64,000 nucleotides of DNA from Elioraea tepidiphila DSM 17972 (GTDB lineage: Bacteria > Pseudomonadota > Alphaproteobacteria > Acetobacterales > Acetobacteraceae). The position numbers and the translations under genes are program-made. Shown piece after piece: positions 1 through 8,891 of the stretch. The notes beneath the pieces were generated by a model, which saw only the letters and a program-made list of their open reading frames with translations, did not search any database and was not told the origin of the DNA. Every line of letters starts with the position of its first letter. Position 1 is the first letter of the stretch. Where the stretch lies: assembly GCF_000378465.1 (NCBI RefSeq), contig NZ_KB899914.1, positions 62,001-126,000 of the forward strand, written 5' to 3'.

Positions 1-256
1 CCGTCTTGCCGGTGCCGGTCTGGGCCGAGCCCAGCACGTCGCGGCCCATCAGCACGATCGGGATCGCCTGCTCCTGGATCGGCGTCGGATGCAGGTAGCC
101 GGCATCGGCGACCGCCCGCAGCACCGGCTCGGAGAGCCCGAGATCGGCGAAGGTGGTGCGCGGCGCGGCCGGCGGCGGGGCGGCCTCGGCGGCGGGCAAG
201 TCCAGGGCGGTGTCCGGCGCAGCGTCGTCGCCGGAAAGGGCAATGGGGTCGGTCAC
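1..256 (-). CDS. DEAD-box RNA helicase, N-terminal part (cut by window edge)
   Basis: The first 85 residues of an ATP-dependent RNA helicase are visible, read leftward from a GTG at 256. After a low-complexity Ala/Pro-rich stretch comes the DEAD-box Q-motif region: an upstream Phe (F36), TPIQ with Gln61, and Walker A (motif I) AQTGTGKT at 78-85, where the window ends. These elements bind the adenine and phosphates of ATP. The spacing is that of RhlE-type helicases, which unwind RNA in ribosome assembly or decay. The sub-family cannot be decided from this fragment. The start is inferred from the lack of a better in-frame ATG upstream of the Q-motif; the gene is divergent from the hydrolase at 417. 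Confidence 0.85.
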   Translation of the reverse strand, partial: MTDPIALSGDDAAPDTALDLPAAEAAPPPAAPRTTFADLGLSEPVLRAVADAGYLHPTPIQEQAIPIVLMGRDVLGSAQTGTGKT

Positions 257-416
257 GGATCGTCCGCTCAGGCGAGGCTCGGCGCGGTGCGCGCCCCTCA
301 CGCCCGGCCGCACTAGGGGAGAGGCGGCCGGGCGTCAAGGAAAACCGGGGCGTCGGGCCGGCTCGACACCGTGCACGGCTTGGCGAGCACGCCGTCGCGG
401 GCCAGGATCGCGCGGC

Positions 417-1130
417 ATGCCCGCCGAGCCCCTTCCGCTGCTGCTGCTGCCCGGCCTGCTGTGCGATGCGGCCCTCTGGACCCATCAGGCGCATCATCTC
501 GGCCGCGATCGCACCGTCACCGTCGCCGACCTCCGCCATGACGACAGCCTGGATGCCATGGCCGCGCGGGTGCTGGCCGCCGCCCCGCCGCGTTTCGCCC
601 TCGCGGCCCTGTCGATGGGCGGCTACGTCGCCTTCGCGATGCTGCGCGCGGCGCGCGAGCGCATCGCCCGGCTCGCCTTGCTTGACACCTCGGCGCGGGC
701 GGATACCGACGAGCAGCGCACACGCCGGCGCGTGCTGCTCGACCTCTCGCGGCGCGGCCAGTTCAAGGGCGTCACGCCGCGGCTGCTGCCCTACTATCTG
801 CACCCCGACTGCCTCGCCGCGCCCGAGCCCGGCGGCACGGTGATGGCGATGGCCGAGCGGCTCGGCCCCGAGGTGTTCCTGCGCCAGCAGCACGCGATCA
901 TGCACCGGCCCGACAGCCGCGATCTGCTGCGCGGCATCGCCACGCCGACGCTGGTGATCTGCGGCCGCGAGGACGCGGCGACGCCGCTTGAGCACTCGGA
1001 GGAGATCGCCGCGCTGATCCCCGGCGCCCGGCTCGCGGTGATCGAGGAGTGCGGCCATCTTTCGCCGCTGGAGCGGCCTCAGGCGGTCACGGCCCTGCTG
1101 CGCCTCTGGCTCGAGGGCGCATTGCCGTGA
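417..1130 (+). CDS. alpha/beta-fold hydrolase
   Basis: 237-residue soluble hydrolase with a recognisable catalytic triad: nucleophile Ser66 in the elbow ALSMGG, acid Asp186 in GREDAATP, and His214 in ECGHLSP. The oxyanion region LLLLPGLLCD sits near the N terminus, as in the single-domain esterase/haloperoxidase-like group. The ATG at 417 was chosen because homology to the fold begins at residue 7 and the upstream in-frame sequence is low complexity and antisense to the helicase. The TGA overlaps a GTG (GTGA at 1127-1130) that opens a micro-ORF, so translation may be coupled rightward. The substrate cannot be predicted. Confidence 0.85.
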   Translation: MPAEPLPLLLLPGLLCDAALWTHQAHHLGRDRTVTVADLRHDDSLDAMAARVLAAAPPRFALAALSMGGYVAFAMLRAARERIARLALLDTSARADTDEQRTRRRVLLDLSRRGQFKGVTPRLLPYYLHPDCLAAPEPGGTVMAMAERLGPEVFLRQQHAIMHRPDSRDLLRGIATPTLVICGREDAATPLEHSEEIAALIPGARLAVIEECGHLSPLERPQAVTALLRLWLEGALP

Positions 1131-1225
1131 CGCGGCTGCGCATCGCCCTGGTCTATGACATCCCGGTCGCGTGCAGCCGCGCGACCGCCACGATGAGCAT
1201 ACGCGGCCTCTCCGGAGCTCCCTGA
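1127..1225 (+). CDS. 32-residue micro-ORF coupled to both neighbours
   Basis: A GTG-initiated reading frame of 33 codons starts inside the stop of the hydrolase (GTGA) and ends with a TGA that overlaps the ATG of the M81 peptidase (TGATG). The product begins with TRLRIALVYDIP and is otherwise unremarkable. The LRIALVYD start resembles the first beta strand of many nucleotide-binding or ligase folds, so this could be the stump of a gene removed by deletion. It could also be a genuine coupling peptide. The perfect overlap at both ends is seen; function and expression are inference. Confidence 0.35.
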   Translation: MTRLRIALVYDIPVACSRATATMSIRGLSGAP

Positions 1226-2688
1226 TGCGCCTCTTCGCCGCCTCCCTCGCGACCGAGACCAACACCTTCGCGCCGATCCCGACCGATCGGCGCGCCTTCG
1301 TCTCGGCGTTCTATGCGCGTCCCGGCGAGCACCCGCCCTGGCCGACGCTGTGTTCGGCGCCGATGATCGCCGCGCGCGAGCTCGCCGCCGCCGAGGGGCT
1401 GACGCTGATCGAAGGCACCGCGACCTGGGCCGAGCCGGCCGGGCTGGTCGGCCGCGCCGCCTACGAAAGCCTGCGTGACGAGATTCTCGACCAGCTCCGC
1501 GCCGCCCTGCCGGTGGACATCGTGTTGCTCGGCCTGCACGGCGCCATGGTCGCGGAGGGCTACGACGACTGCGAAGGCGACCTGCTCGCGCGCGTGCGCG
1601 CGATTGCGGGTCCCGGCTGCACGATCGGCGCCGAACTCGACCTGCACGCGCATCTGACCGAGACGATGGTGCGGGCCGCCGATCTGATCGTCTCGTTCAA
1701 GGAGTTCCCGCACACGGACTTCCTCGCCCGCGCGCGCGACCTCGCCCGGCTCTGCCTGGCGCGCGCCCGCGGCGCGATCCGGCCCGCACCCGCGCTGTTC
1801 GACATGCGCGCGATCGGCGGCTTCATGACCAGCCGCGAGCCGGGCCGATCCTTCGTCGACCGGTTGCTGGCGATGGAAGGGCGCGACGGCATCCTCTCGA
1901 TCAGCGTCAATCACGGCTTCCAGGCGGCGGACGTGTACGATGTCGGGTCCAAGGTGCTGGTCTATGCGGACGGCGACGCCGACGCAGCCGCGCGGCTCGC
2001 CGAGCAGCTCGGGCGCGAGATTCTGTCCTGGGGCCGCGCAGGCGTGCCGCCGCACCCGAAGCCCACGGAGGCGATCGCCGAGGCCCTGGCGATCCCGGGC
2101 GGCCCGGTCGTGCTCGCGGATCGCTGGGACAATCCGGGCGGCGGTGTCGCCGGCGATTCGACGGTGCTGGCCGAGGCCCTGCTCGCACGGCCGGAGATTC
2201 CCGCCGCCCTCGGGGCGCTCTGGGACCCGGTCGCAGCCTCGTTCTGCATCGCCGCCGGCGCAGGCGCGACGCTGCCGCTCCGCTTCGGCGGCAAGGCGAC
2301 ACCGAGTTCCGGCCGGCCGGTGGACGCGACCGTGACCGTGCGCGCGGTGACCGAGGATCTGCGCATCCCGTTCGAGCAAAGCGTGGTGTCGCTCGGCCCG
2401 TCGGCCGCCGTGTCGATCGGTGCGCTCGATGTGGTGCTGTCCAGCACGCGCGCGCAGACCTTCAACCCGGCCGTGTTCACCGAGCTCGGGATCGATCTCG
2501 CAGCCAAGAAGATCGTCGTGGTGAAGTCATCGAACCACTTCCACGCCGCCTTCGCGCCGATCGCGGCGGGCGTGATCTATGTCGATTGCGGCGGCCCCTA
2601 CCCGCCGGATACGGCGCGGATTCCCTACACCAAGGTGCGGCGGCCGATCTGGCCGCTCGACCCGCACCCCTTCGCGGCCGTGGGTTAG
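1225..2688 (+). CDS. M81 family metallopeptidase (MlrC-like)
   Basis: 487-residue protein of the M81/MlrC family. These zinc-dependent proteins are named for the enzyme that degrades linearised microcystin, but most members have unknown peptide-like substrates. It starts MRLFAASLATETNTFAP, typical of the family. A LGLHGAMVAEGYDD segment follows at about 103-115, then the metal-site motif LDLHAHLT with Asp139 and His141. The C-terminal half carries ADRWDNPGGGVAGD and SSNHFHAAF, also family hallmarks. The ATG at 1225 overlaps the micro-ORF stop and has GGAG nearby. The stop codon overlaps that of the convergent membrane-protein gene within TTAG (2685-2688). Confidence 0.9.
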   Translation: MRLFAASLATETNTFAPIPTDRRAFVSAFYARPGEHPPWPTLCSAPMIAARELAAAEGLTLIEGTATWAEPAGLVGRAAYESLRDEILDQLRAALPVDIVLLGLHGAMVAEGYDDCEGDLLARVRAIAGPGCTIGAELDLHAHLTETMVRAADLIVSFKEFPHTDFLARARDLARLCLARARGAIRPAPALFDMRAIGGFMTSREPGRSFVDRLLAMEGRDGILSISVNHGFQAADVYDVGSKVLVYADGDADAAARLAEQLGREILSWGRAGVPPHPKPTEAIAEALAIPGGPVVLADRWDNPGGGVAGDSTVLAEALLARPEIPAALGALWDPVAASFCIAAGAGATLPLRFGGKATPSSGRPVDATVTVRAVTEDLRIPFEQSVVSLGPSAAVSIGALDVVLSSTRAQTFNPAVFTELGIDLAAKKIVVVKSSNHFHAAFAPIAAGVIYVDCGGPYPPDTARIPYTKVRRPIWPLDPHPFAAVG

Positions 2689-2930
2689 CCGCGCTGCTCG
2701 GCGTGCTGGCGCTTGGTCAGCACCGTGCCAAGGATGGCGCCCACCATGGCGGCGGCGAAGAACCCGGCCGGCACGCTGGCCGTGGTCGCGGCGTAGACGA
2801 GGCCCGCGCCGAACACGAGCGGCACCAGGGCGAGGGCGGCGATCATCGCCGGAATGCCGGCGAGAGCCGCCAGCACCACGCCGAGCGAGGTGACGAAGGG
2901 GGCGAGCAGGATCATGAGCCAGACCGACAT
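2685..2930 (-). CDS. small membrane protein, unknown function
   Basis: 81-residue very hydrophobic protein. Three membrane segments can be drawn at about 4-24, 28-49 and 53-71, followed by a short basic/polar tail TKRQHAEQRG that would be cytoplasmic. I recognise no family motif. It shares its terminal TTA/TAG bases with the convergent M81 gene and lies upstream of, and divergent from, the alcohol dehydrogenase. The clean hydrophobic pattern and the ATG start support a real gene; the role is unknown. Confidence 0.6.
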   Translation of the reverse strand: MSVWLMILLAPFVTSLGVVLAALAGIPAMIAALALVPLVFGAGLVYAATTASVPAGFFAAAMVGAILGTVLTKRQHAEQRG

Positions 2931-3032
2931 GGCACCTTACTCCTGAGACCGGGCCATCGCCCTTGCGGGGTCTTCGGCACGTCCTTGTCCGTCGCCAAGG
3001 CTGGCGGACGCCGGATCATTCCCCGCATCCGG

Positions 3033-3061
3033 TTAACGCATCACCAAACCCGGTCTAGGGT
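3033..3061 (+). promoter_or_regulatory. possible sigma-70-like promoter for the alcohol dehydrogenase
   Basis: TTAACG at 3033-3038 and TAGGGT at 3056-3061 are separated by 17 bases and lie just ahead of the dehydrogenase start at 3088, whose GGAGG ribosome-binding site is at about 3075. The -10 match is weak, so this is only a candidate. Confidence 0.3.
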
Positions 3062-3087
3062 CTGGGCGCAGTGACGGAGGACACACC

Positions 3088-4254
3088 ATGGTGGCGACAA
3101 TCGTCTCACCCCGGATCATGCGGATCGGCGGCGGCGCGGTGGCGCAGGCGGCGGAGGTGCTGGCCGCGCTCGGGCTCGCCCGCCCGATGGTGGTGACCGA
3201 CCCGTTCATGGTCTCCTCCGGCCTCGTGCGCCGCCTGCTCGACCCGCTGGCCGAGGCCGGCATCGTCCCGCCCGTGTTCAGCGACACCGTGCCCGACCCG
3301 ACCGACACGGTGGTCGAGGCAGGTGTGGCCGCGCTGAAGGCGGCCGGCGAGATCGACTGCCTGATCGGCTTCGGCGGCGGCTCGCCGATCGACACCGCCA
3401 AGGCGATCGCCATCCTGGCCGCGGGCGGGGGAAAGATGCGCGACTGGAAGGTGCCGCGCGCCGCCGATCTCGCCGCCCTGCCGATCCTCGCCGTGCCCAC
3501 CACGGCCGGCACGGGCAGCGAGGTGACGCGCTTCACCGTCATCACGGATACGGAACGGGACGAGAAGATGCTGATCGCCGGGCTCGCCGCCCTGCCGCTC
3601 GCGGCCCTGGTGGACTACGAGCTCACCTATTCGGTGCCACCGCGGACCACCGCCGATACCGGCATCGACAGCCTGACCCACGCGCTGGAAGCCTATGTGT
3701 CGAAGCGCGCCAACCCCTATTCCGACACCATGGCGCGGCGCGCGATGGCGCTGATCGCGCGCAACGTGCGCACGGCCTACGCCGAGCCCGCCAACGCCAC
3801 CGCGCGCGAGGCGATGATGCTGGGGGCGACGCTCGCGGGGCTCGCCTTCTCGAACAGCTCGGTCGCGCTGGTGCACGGCATGAGCCGGCCGATCGGCGCG
3901 CATTTCCACGTCGCGCACGGTCTCTCCAACGCCATGCTGCTGCCCGCGGTGACCGCCTTCTCGCTGCCGGCCGCGCTGCCGCGCTACGCCGAGGCCGCGC
4001 GCGCGATGGGGGTCGCGCATGAGGACGAGGGCGACCAGGCGGCCGCCGCGCGGCTGGTCGAGGAGCTGCGCGCGCTCAATCGCGATCTCGTGGTGCCGAC
4101 GCCGCGCAGCTACGGCCTCGACGAGGCCGCGTGGCGCGCGCTCATTCCCACGATGGCCGACCAGGCCCTCGCTTCGGGCAGCCCGGCGAACAATCCGCGC
4201 GTGCCGAGCAAGGACGAGATCATGGCGCTCTACGAGGAGGTCTGGGCGGGCTGA
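3088..4254 (+). CDS. iron-containing (group III) alcohol dehydrogenase
   Basis: 388-residue NAD(P)-dependent alcohol dehydrogenase of the Fe-ADH family, which interconverts alcohols and aldehydes or ketones. The dinucleotide-binding GGGSPIDTAKA lies at 96-106 and TTAGTGSEVTRF at 138-149. All four metal ligands expected for the family are present: Asp194, His198, His263 and His277, in DSLTHALEAY and the LVHGMSRPIGAHFHVAHG segment. The length is standard. The stop directly abuts that of the convergent TRAP permease (4254/4255). Substrate is unknown; proximity to a TRAP importer suggests, but does not prove, a catabolic role. Confidence 0.93.
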   Translation: MVATIVSPRIMRIGGGAVAQAAEVLAALGLARPMVVTDPFMVSSGLVRRLLDPLAEAGIVPPVFSDTVPDPTDTVVEAGVAALKAAGEIDCLIGFGGGSPIDTAKAIAILAAGGGKMRDWKVPRAADLAALPILAVPTTAGTGSEVTRFTVITDTERDEKMLIAGLAALPLAALVDYELTYSVPPRTTADTGIDSLTHALEAYVSKRANPYSDTMARRAMALIARNVRTAYAEPANATAREAMMLGATLAGLAFSNSSVALVHGMSRPIGAHFHVAHGLSNAMLLPAVTAFSLPAALPRYAEAARAMGVAHEDEGDQAAAARLVEELRALNRDLVVPTPRSYGLDEAAWRALIPTMADQALASGSPANNPRVPSKDEIMALYEEVWAG

Positions 4255-5628
4255 TCAGCGCGCGGCCGCGCCGTAGACCTCGCGCGGCAGCCAGAGCGCG
4301 ATCTCGGCAAACTCGAACACCAGGAACACGACGAGCAGCTGGATCGCGACGAAGGGCAGCACGCCGAGATAGATGTCGCGCGTCTCGATCTCCTTGGGCG
4401 CCACGCCCTTGACGTAGAACAGCGAGAACCCGACCGGCGGCGTGAGGAAGCTGGTCTGCAGCATCACCGCGAACACCACGACGAACCACACGGGATCATA
4501 GCCGAGCGCCCTCACCACCGGGGCGACGAGCGGCAGGAAGATCAGGCTGATCTCCAGCCAGTCGAGGAAGAACCCGGCGACGAAGGCGATCGCCAGGATC
4601 ACGATGATGATCCCGTCGGGGCCGAAGGGCAGGCTCTTCAGCATGTGCGCGATGAACTCGTCGCCGCCGAGGCTGCGCATCACCAGCGCGAAGGCCGAGG
4701 CGCCGAGGAAGATCGCCATGATGAAGGCGGTCGTGGAGGCGGTGCCGTAGCAGACATCCTTGATCGTGCGCCAATCGAGCCGCCGGTTGATCAGCGCGAG
4801 CAGCATCGCGCCGAACGCGCCGACGGCCGAGGCCTCGGTCGCGGTGGCGATGCCGAAGAAGATCGAGCCGAGCACCGCGAGGATCAGCGCCGCGGGCGCG
4901 GCCATCGCACGCAGCGCCTCCAGCACGAGGCCGAGCGTCACCTTCGGCGCGTCGGGGGGATGCGGCGCCACGCCCCGGCTGACGTTGGAGATCACCACCA
5001 CGTACACGATGTAGAGCGCGCCGAGCAGCAGGCCCGGGATCATCGCGCCCATGAACAGGTCGCCCACCGACATGGCGAGCTGGTCGGCCATGATCACCAG
5101 CATGATCGAGGGCGGAATGAGGATGCCGAGCGTGCCCGAGGCGGCGACCACGCCGGTCGCGAGCTGGCGCGAGTAGCCGTAGGCCATCATCAGGGGCAGC
5201 GACAGTGTGGCCAGCAGCACCACCGATGCGCCGACGATGCCGGTCGAGGCAGCGAGCAGGATGCCGATCGCGCAGACCGAGATCGCGAGCCCGCCCTGGA
5301 GGCTGCCGAACAGCCGCGTGAAGGCCTGCATCAGCTTCTCGGCGACGCCCGACTTGTCGAGCATGATGCCCATGAAGATGAAGTTGGGCAGCGCGACCAG
5401 CACCGAGTTCTGCATCTGCGACCATATTCGGTCGACGATCACGCTGAACCGGATCCAGCGGTCCAGCATGAAGGTGTCCCAGTCGAGCGTCTCGGCGCCC
5501 CAGAGCGCGATCACGACGAACCAGAAGGACACGCCGGCGAGCACCCAGGCGATCGGGTAGCCGGTGAAGATCAGCAGGATGAAGCTCGCCATCAGCGCGA
5601 TGACGATCAGCTCGTAGGTCTCGAGCAT
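4255..5628 (-). CDS. dctM: TRAP transporter large permease (DctM family)
   Basis: 457-residue polytopic membrane protein, the ion-coupled translocating subunit of a tripartite ATP-independent periplasmic transporter. The family motif LGILIPPSIMLVIMAD and many hydrophobic segments across the whole length identify it; ALPNFIFMGIMLDKSG in the first half and QTSFLTPPVGFSLFYVKG near the C terminus are also typical. It is the last gene of a dctP-dctQ-dctM operon transcribed leftward, 23 bases after dctQ. It works with the small permease and the periplasmic receptor to import an organic acid or similar solute, probably with sodium. Confidence 0.93.
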   Translation of the reverse strand: MLETYELIVIALMASFILLIFTGYPIAWVLAGVSFWFVVIALWGAETLDWDTFMLDRWIRFSVIVDRIWSQMQNSVLVALPNFIFMGIMLDKSGVAEKLMQAFTRLFGSLQGGLAISVCAIGILLAASTGIVGASVVLLATLSLPLMMAYGYSRQLATGVVAASGTLGILIPPSIMLVIMADQLAMSVGDLFMGAMIPGLLLGALYIVYVVVISNVSRGVAPHPPDAPKVTLGLVLEALRAMAAPAALILAVLGSIFFGIATATEASAVGAFGAMLLALINRRLDWRTIKDVCYGTASTTAFIMAIFLGASAFALVMRSLGGDEFIAHMLKSLPFGPDGIIIVILAIAFVAGFFLDWLEISLIFLPLVAPVVRALGYDPVWFVVVFAVMLQTSFLTPPVGFSLFYVKGVAPKEIETRDIYLGVLPFVAIQLLVVFLVFEFAEIALWLPREVYGAAAR

Positions 5629-5651
5629 GCTCTCGGTCCTGACCCGGCGGC

Positions 5652-6251
5652 TCAGCCGGCCCGGTGGCGGAACAGGTAGTTGAGGATGCGCATGGTCCGC
5701 GCCAGTGCGGCGGCGAGGATCAGCACGAAGCCGACGATGATGAACGACTTGATGATCCAGCGCCCGCCGAGTCCGCCCGGCGAGGGTGAGACCTCATTGA
5801 GCGCGTACGACCGCTCCACGAACGGGATGGCGTGCATCAGCACGAACACGGCGAAGGGGGCGAGGAACAGCGCCATGCCCGCGAGTTCCACCCAGGCCTT
5901 GGTGCGCAGCGACCAGTGCTCGGCGAACACGTCAATGCGCACATGCGCCCCCACCGTCATCGCGTAGGACAGGCCGACCAGGAACCCGCCGGCGTAGATG
6001 TGCCATTGCAGCTCGGTCAGCGCCGTCCCTGGATTGGGGCCGAAGACCGCCGCCATCGCCGCCGTGATCGGGGGCGCGTAACGTTCCGCCACCGCGAGCA
6101 CGGTGATCAGCACCAGCGCAAGCCAGGCGAGCGCGAACACCTTGCCGATGCCGCGCACCGCCCGCTCGATCGCATCCGCCGGCGCGAAGGGCGGCAGCCC
6201 GGCGAGGTGACCGGTGATCGCCTCGCCGGGCCGGGTCGGGACCTTGGTCAT
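5652..6251 (-). CDS. dctQ: TRAP transporter small permease (DctQ family)
   Basis: 199-residue membrane protein with four predicted transmembrane segments (about 37-58, 83-103, 118-142 and 165-186) and the signature GAHVRIDVFAEHW between TM2 and TM3, as in DctQ subunits. It supports assembly of the transporter with DctM. The ATG at 6251 lies 26 bases after the receptor gene, and the large permease follows 23 bases later, so the three genes form one operon. The first 30 residues are a proline-rich cytoplasmic extension. Confidence 0.9.
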   Translation of the reverse strand: MTKVPTRPGEAITGHLAGLPPFAPADAIERAVRGIGKVFALAWLALVLITVLAVAERYAPPITAAMAAVFGPNPGTALTELQWHIYAGGFLVGLSYAMTVGAHVRIDVFAEHWSLRTKAWVELAGMALFLAPFAVFVLMHAIPFVERSYALNEVSPSPGGLGGRWIIKSFIIVGFVLILAAALARTMRILNYLFRHRAG

Positions 6252-6277
6252 GATCCCGTCCCTCGTGTCTCAGCGCC

Positions 6278-7363
6278 TCACTGGGTCGCGGGCCAGTTCC
6301 GCGGCAGGTAGCCGAGATGCTTCCACGGCTGGTGCTCGGCCTGGAACCTGCGCATGCTGTCGAGCACGGTCTTGAAGTCGGCGTCGCGCGCGGCCTGCTC
6401 GTCCAGGACTTCCTTTGTCGCCTGCTGCAGCCGCTTCAGCACGTCCTCGGGCAGTTGCGCCACCGTCACACCCTGCTCGCGGAAACGGTTCAGGACCGCG
6501 CCCTGCAGCGCCTCGGCGCGTGCGATCGCGTAGGCGACGCCCGCCTGGCAGGCGGTCTCGATCATCGCTTTGGTGGTGTCCTGCAGCTTGTCCCACACCG
6601 CCTTGTTCACATAGAGGAACTGGTTGGTGGTGGGCTGGTGCCAGCCCGGCAGGTGCAGGAACTTGGCCACGCGCTGGAAGCCGAGCTGCTCGTCGACCGT
6701 CGGCAGGCTGAACTCGGTACCGTCGAGCACGCCGCGCTCCAGCGCCTGGTAGAGTTCGGGGCCCGGGATCAGCTGCACCGAGGCGCCGACCCGCTCCCAG
6801 ATGCGTCCGCCCAGCCCGGCGGCGCGGAAGCGCAGCCCGCGCACCTGGTCGAGGCTGGTGATCTGGGCGCGGAACCAGCCGGCGCCCTCGGGGCTGATCG
6901 CGCCGCAGAAGATCGGCACCACGTTGTGGCGCTCATAGATCTTCATCAGCAGGTCCTTGCCGCCGTGGAACCAGTACCAGGCGGAGAACTCGATCGCCTC
7001 CATGCCGAACGGGGTCGCGCCGAACAGGGCCGAGGCCGGCACCTTGCCGATCTCGTAGCCCATCCAGGTGTAGCCCGCGTCGACCTTGCCCTCGCTGACG
7101 GCATCGAACACGCCGAGCGCCGGGATCACGGTACCGGGTTCCTGCACGCGCAGATCGATCCGCCCGCCCGACATCGCGCGCAGCCGGTCGGCGACCCAGG
7201 GCAGGGTGTCGCCGAGGGCGGTGAGGTTCGAGCCGAAGGCGATCGGCACGCCCCAGCGGACGCGCTCCTGCGCCGCGGCCTCGCTCATGGCGAGCCCGAG
7301 CGCGATGGACGCCGCCGCGGCACCCAGTGCGACGCGACGACCAAGTCTGTTCAGCAATGCCAT
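6278..7363 (-). CDS. dctP: TRAP transporter substrate-binding protein (DctP family)
   Basis: 361-residue periplasmic receptor. It has a signal peptide (basic MALLNRLGRR, then a hydrophobic Ala/Leu core, cleavage near AAAQ), and the mature part begins ERVRWGVPIAF. The stretch LRFRAAGLGGRIWE around residue 170 holds the arginine that in DctP proteins usually salt-bridges the substrate carboxylate, and VLDGTEFSLP is also typical. The ATG at 7363 has GGAGGGA about 6 bases upstream, which decides against longer in-frame starts. First gene of the TRAP operon. The ligand is probably an organic acid; its identity is not deducible. Confidence 0.9.
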   Translation of the reverse strand: MALLNRLGRRVALGAAAASIALGLAMSEAAAQERVRWGVPIAFGSNLTALGDTLPWVADRLRAMSGGRIDLRVQEPGTVIPALGVFDAVSEGKVDAGYTWMGYEIGKVPASALFGATPFGMEAIEFSAWYWFHGGKDLLMKIYERHNVVPIFCGAISPEGAGWFRAQITSLDQVRGLRFRAAGLGGRIWERVGASVQLIPGPELYQALERGVLDGTEFSLPTVDEQLGFQRVAKFLHLPGWHQPTTNQFLYVNKAVWDKLQDTTKAMIETACQAGVAYAIARAEALQGAVLNRFREQGVTVAQLPEDVLKRLQQATKEVLDEQAARDADFKTVLDSMRRFQAEHQPWKHLGYLPRNWPATQ

Positions 7364-7514
7364 GCGGTCCCTCCCTGGCGCGGCGCCGATCGCGCTGGCG
7401 CCTGTCGGTGATTGGGCGCGGTCCGGAGGAGTCCAATCCGCGCTGCGCCGCACAAATTGATCGGGTGACGCACCAAAAGCAAGCCTGCTCTGCGGCCGAT
7501 GCGCTGCGTCCCCT

Positions 7515-8759
7515 TCAGGAGCGCGCGCCCGCCCTTCCGGCCGCGATCCAGGAGGCGGCCCAGGCGGCGACGGCCCCGGCCGGCAGCGGCCGGCCGACCA
7601 TCCAGCCCTGGGCGAGATCGGCGCCGATCTCGCGCGCCACCACCCAGGCCTGCGGCGTCTCGATCCCCTCGGCCACGACCACCAGCCCGAGGCCATGCGC
7701 CATCCGCACCACGCTCGCGAGCGCGCCGCGCACGGTGCGGTCGGCCAAGGCCGCGACGACCAGCGAACGGTCGAGCTTCATCTCGCTGAACGGCAGCGAA
7801 ACAAGGCCGGTCTGTGACGCGGAGAGGGTGAAGTCGTCGATCGAGACGCCGAAGCGATGGCCGCGCAGCTGGAGTGCCGCGTCGCGCACCGCGATCAGGT
7901 CGTGCGCGACCTGGCTCTCGGTGAGCTCGATGGTCAGCGCCTCGGGCGGCAGCCCGCCCTCCGCCACCGCCTCCGCGAGCTCATCCGCGGTCGCCGGATC
8001 GAGCAGCACGTCGAGCGGCAGGTTGAGCGCCATGGTGTAGCGGTGCCCGGCACGGTGCAGCGCCGCCATGTCGGCGACCGCGCGCCGCACCATGCGCCGT
8101 GCGAGATCGGCGGCGAGCCCGGCCGTCTCGGCGAGCGGGATGAACTGGCCCGGCCCGAGCGTGCCGTGGCTGGGGTGCTCCCACCGCGCCAGCGTCTCGA
8201 GCGCGAGCGGGGCGCCGTCGGCCAGCCGAACCTGCGGCTGGTAGCGGTTGACGATCGCCCCCCCGGCGATCGCCTGCGCGAGTTCGGTGGCGGTGAGGCT
8301 GGGCGCCTCCTCCCGCGGCGTCGCGGCCAGACCGGCGAGCACCGTCCGCAGGTCATGCAGCCGATCCAGCGTATCGAGCGCGCAGGCCGGGAGCCCGAGC
8401 CGGCGCGCCACCCTGGCGATGCGCCCGGCGCGGCGCGGCTCTCCGACCACCAGGACCGGCGCGACGAGATCCGGCTCGGCGAGCAGGCGGAGGAACCGGC
8501 CGAGCCCGCGGCCGACGGCGGCGGCCTCGACGATGACGAAGGGCGGCGGGGCGGAAGCGCGCGCGAGCCGGGTGACAGCGGCATCGGTGGTCGGCACCAC
8601 CAGCACCTCGCCATCGCCCTCCTGCGCGGCGATCCCGGCCAGCAGCCCGGCGGCAGCACCGCGCGCGAGCACCAGCGGCGGCGGCGCGCCGGGCGACGAC
8701 CAGGGCGCCAACGCGGCCGCCGCGGCCGCGAAGCCCTTGGTCGGATCGCCGCCGGCCAT
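7515..8759 (-). CDS. EAL-domain protein with degenerate loop 6 (probable c-di-GMP effector or inactive phosphodiesterase)
   Basis: 414-residue cytoplasmic protein. Residues 1 to about 155 are Ala-rich and resemble a degenerate receiver-like alpha/beta domain without a clear phospho-acceptor. The rest is an EAL domain: ETLARW replaces EALLRW, and LNLP, ELTES, IDDF, KLDRS, AEGIET and AQGWMVGRPLP follow in the expected order. The metal and catalytic acids (including Asp308-Asp309) are mostly kept. The loop after them, normally DFGTGYSS, reads DFTLSASQ, a change associated in this family with loss of phosphodiesterase activity. It is divergent from the aminotransferase. ATG 8759 was chosen because no further family similarity lies upstream. 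Confidence 0.85.
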   Translation of the reverse strand: MAGGDPTKGFAAAAAALAPWSSPGAPPPLVLARGAAAGLLAGIAAQEGDGEVLVVPTTDAAVTRLARASAPPPFVIVEAAAVGRGLGRFLRLLAEPDLVAPVLVVGEPRRAGRIARVARRLGLPACALDTLDRLHDLRTVLAGLAATPREEAPSLTATELAQAIAGGAIVNRYQPQVRLADGAPLALETLARWEHPSHGTLGPGQFIPLAETAGLAADLARRMVRRAVADMAALHRAGHRYTMALNLPLDVLLDPATADELAEAVAEGGLPPEALTIELTESQVAHDLIAVRDAALQLRGHRFGVSIDDFTLSASQTGLVSLPFSEMKLDRSLVVAALADRTVRGALASVVRMAHGLGLVVVAEGIETPQAWVVAREIGADLAQGWMVGRPLPAGAVAAWAASWIAAGRAGARS

Positions 8760-8891
8760 GTTCCGTGCCCCACCCGAGTCTGTTAGCGTCACGCGCGTGC
8801 CCCGCTTGCCCCGCAGGCGTGCTGGGCTTGTCGCAAGAAGCGCGACACGGATCACGGATAAAATGGCCCGCCGCCCGGAGACTGTAAAGAA

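Noticed and set aside
153-416. N-terminal extension of the alpha/beta hydrolase
   Set aside because: It is low complexity, overlaps the helicase gene antisense, and the hydrolase fold starts at the ATG at 417.
8828-8864. Promoter TTGTCG/TAAAAT before the aminotransferase
   Set aside because: The -10-like element is good but the spacing to the -35-like element is 25 bases, too long.
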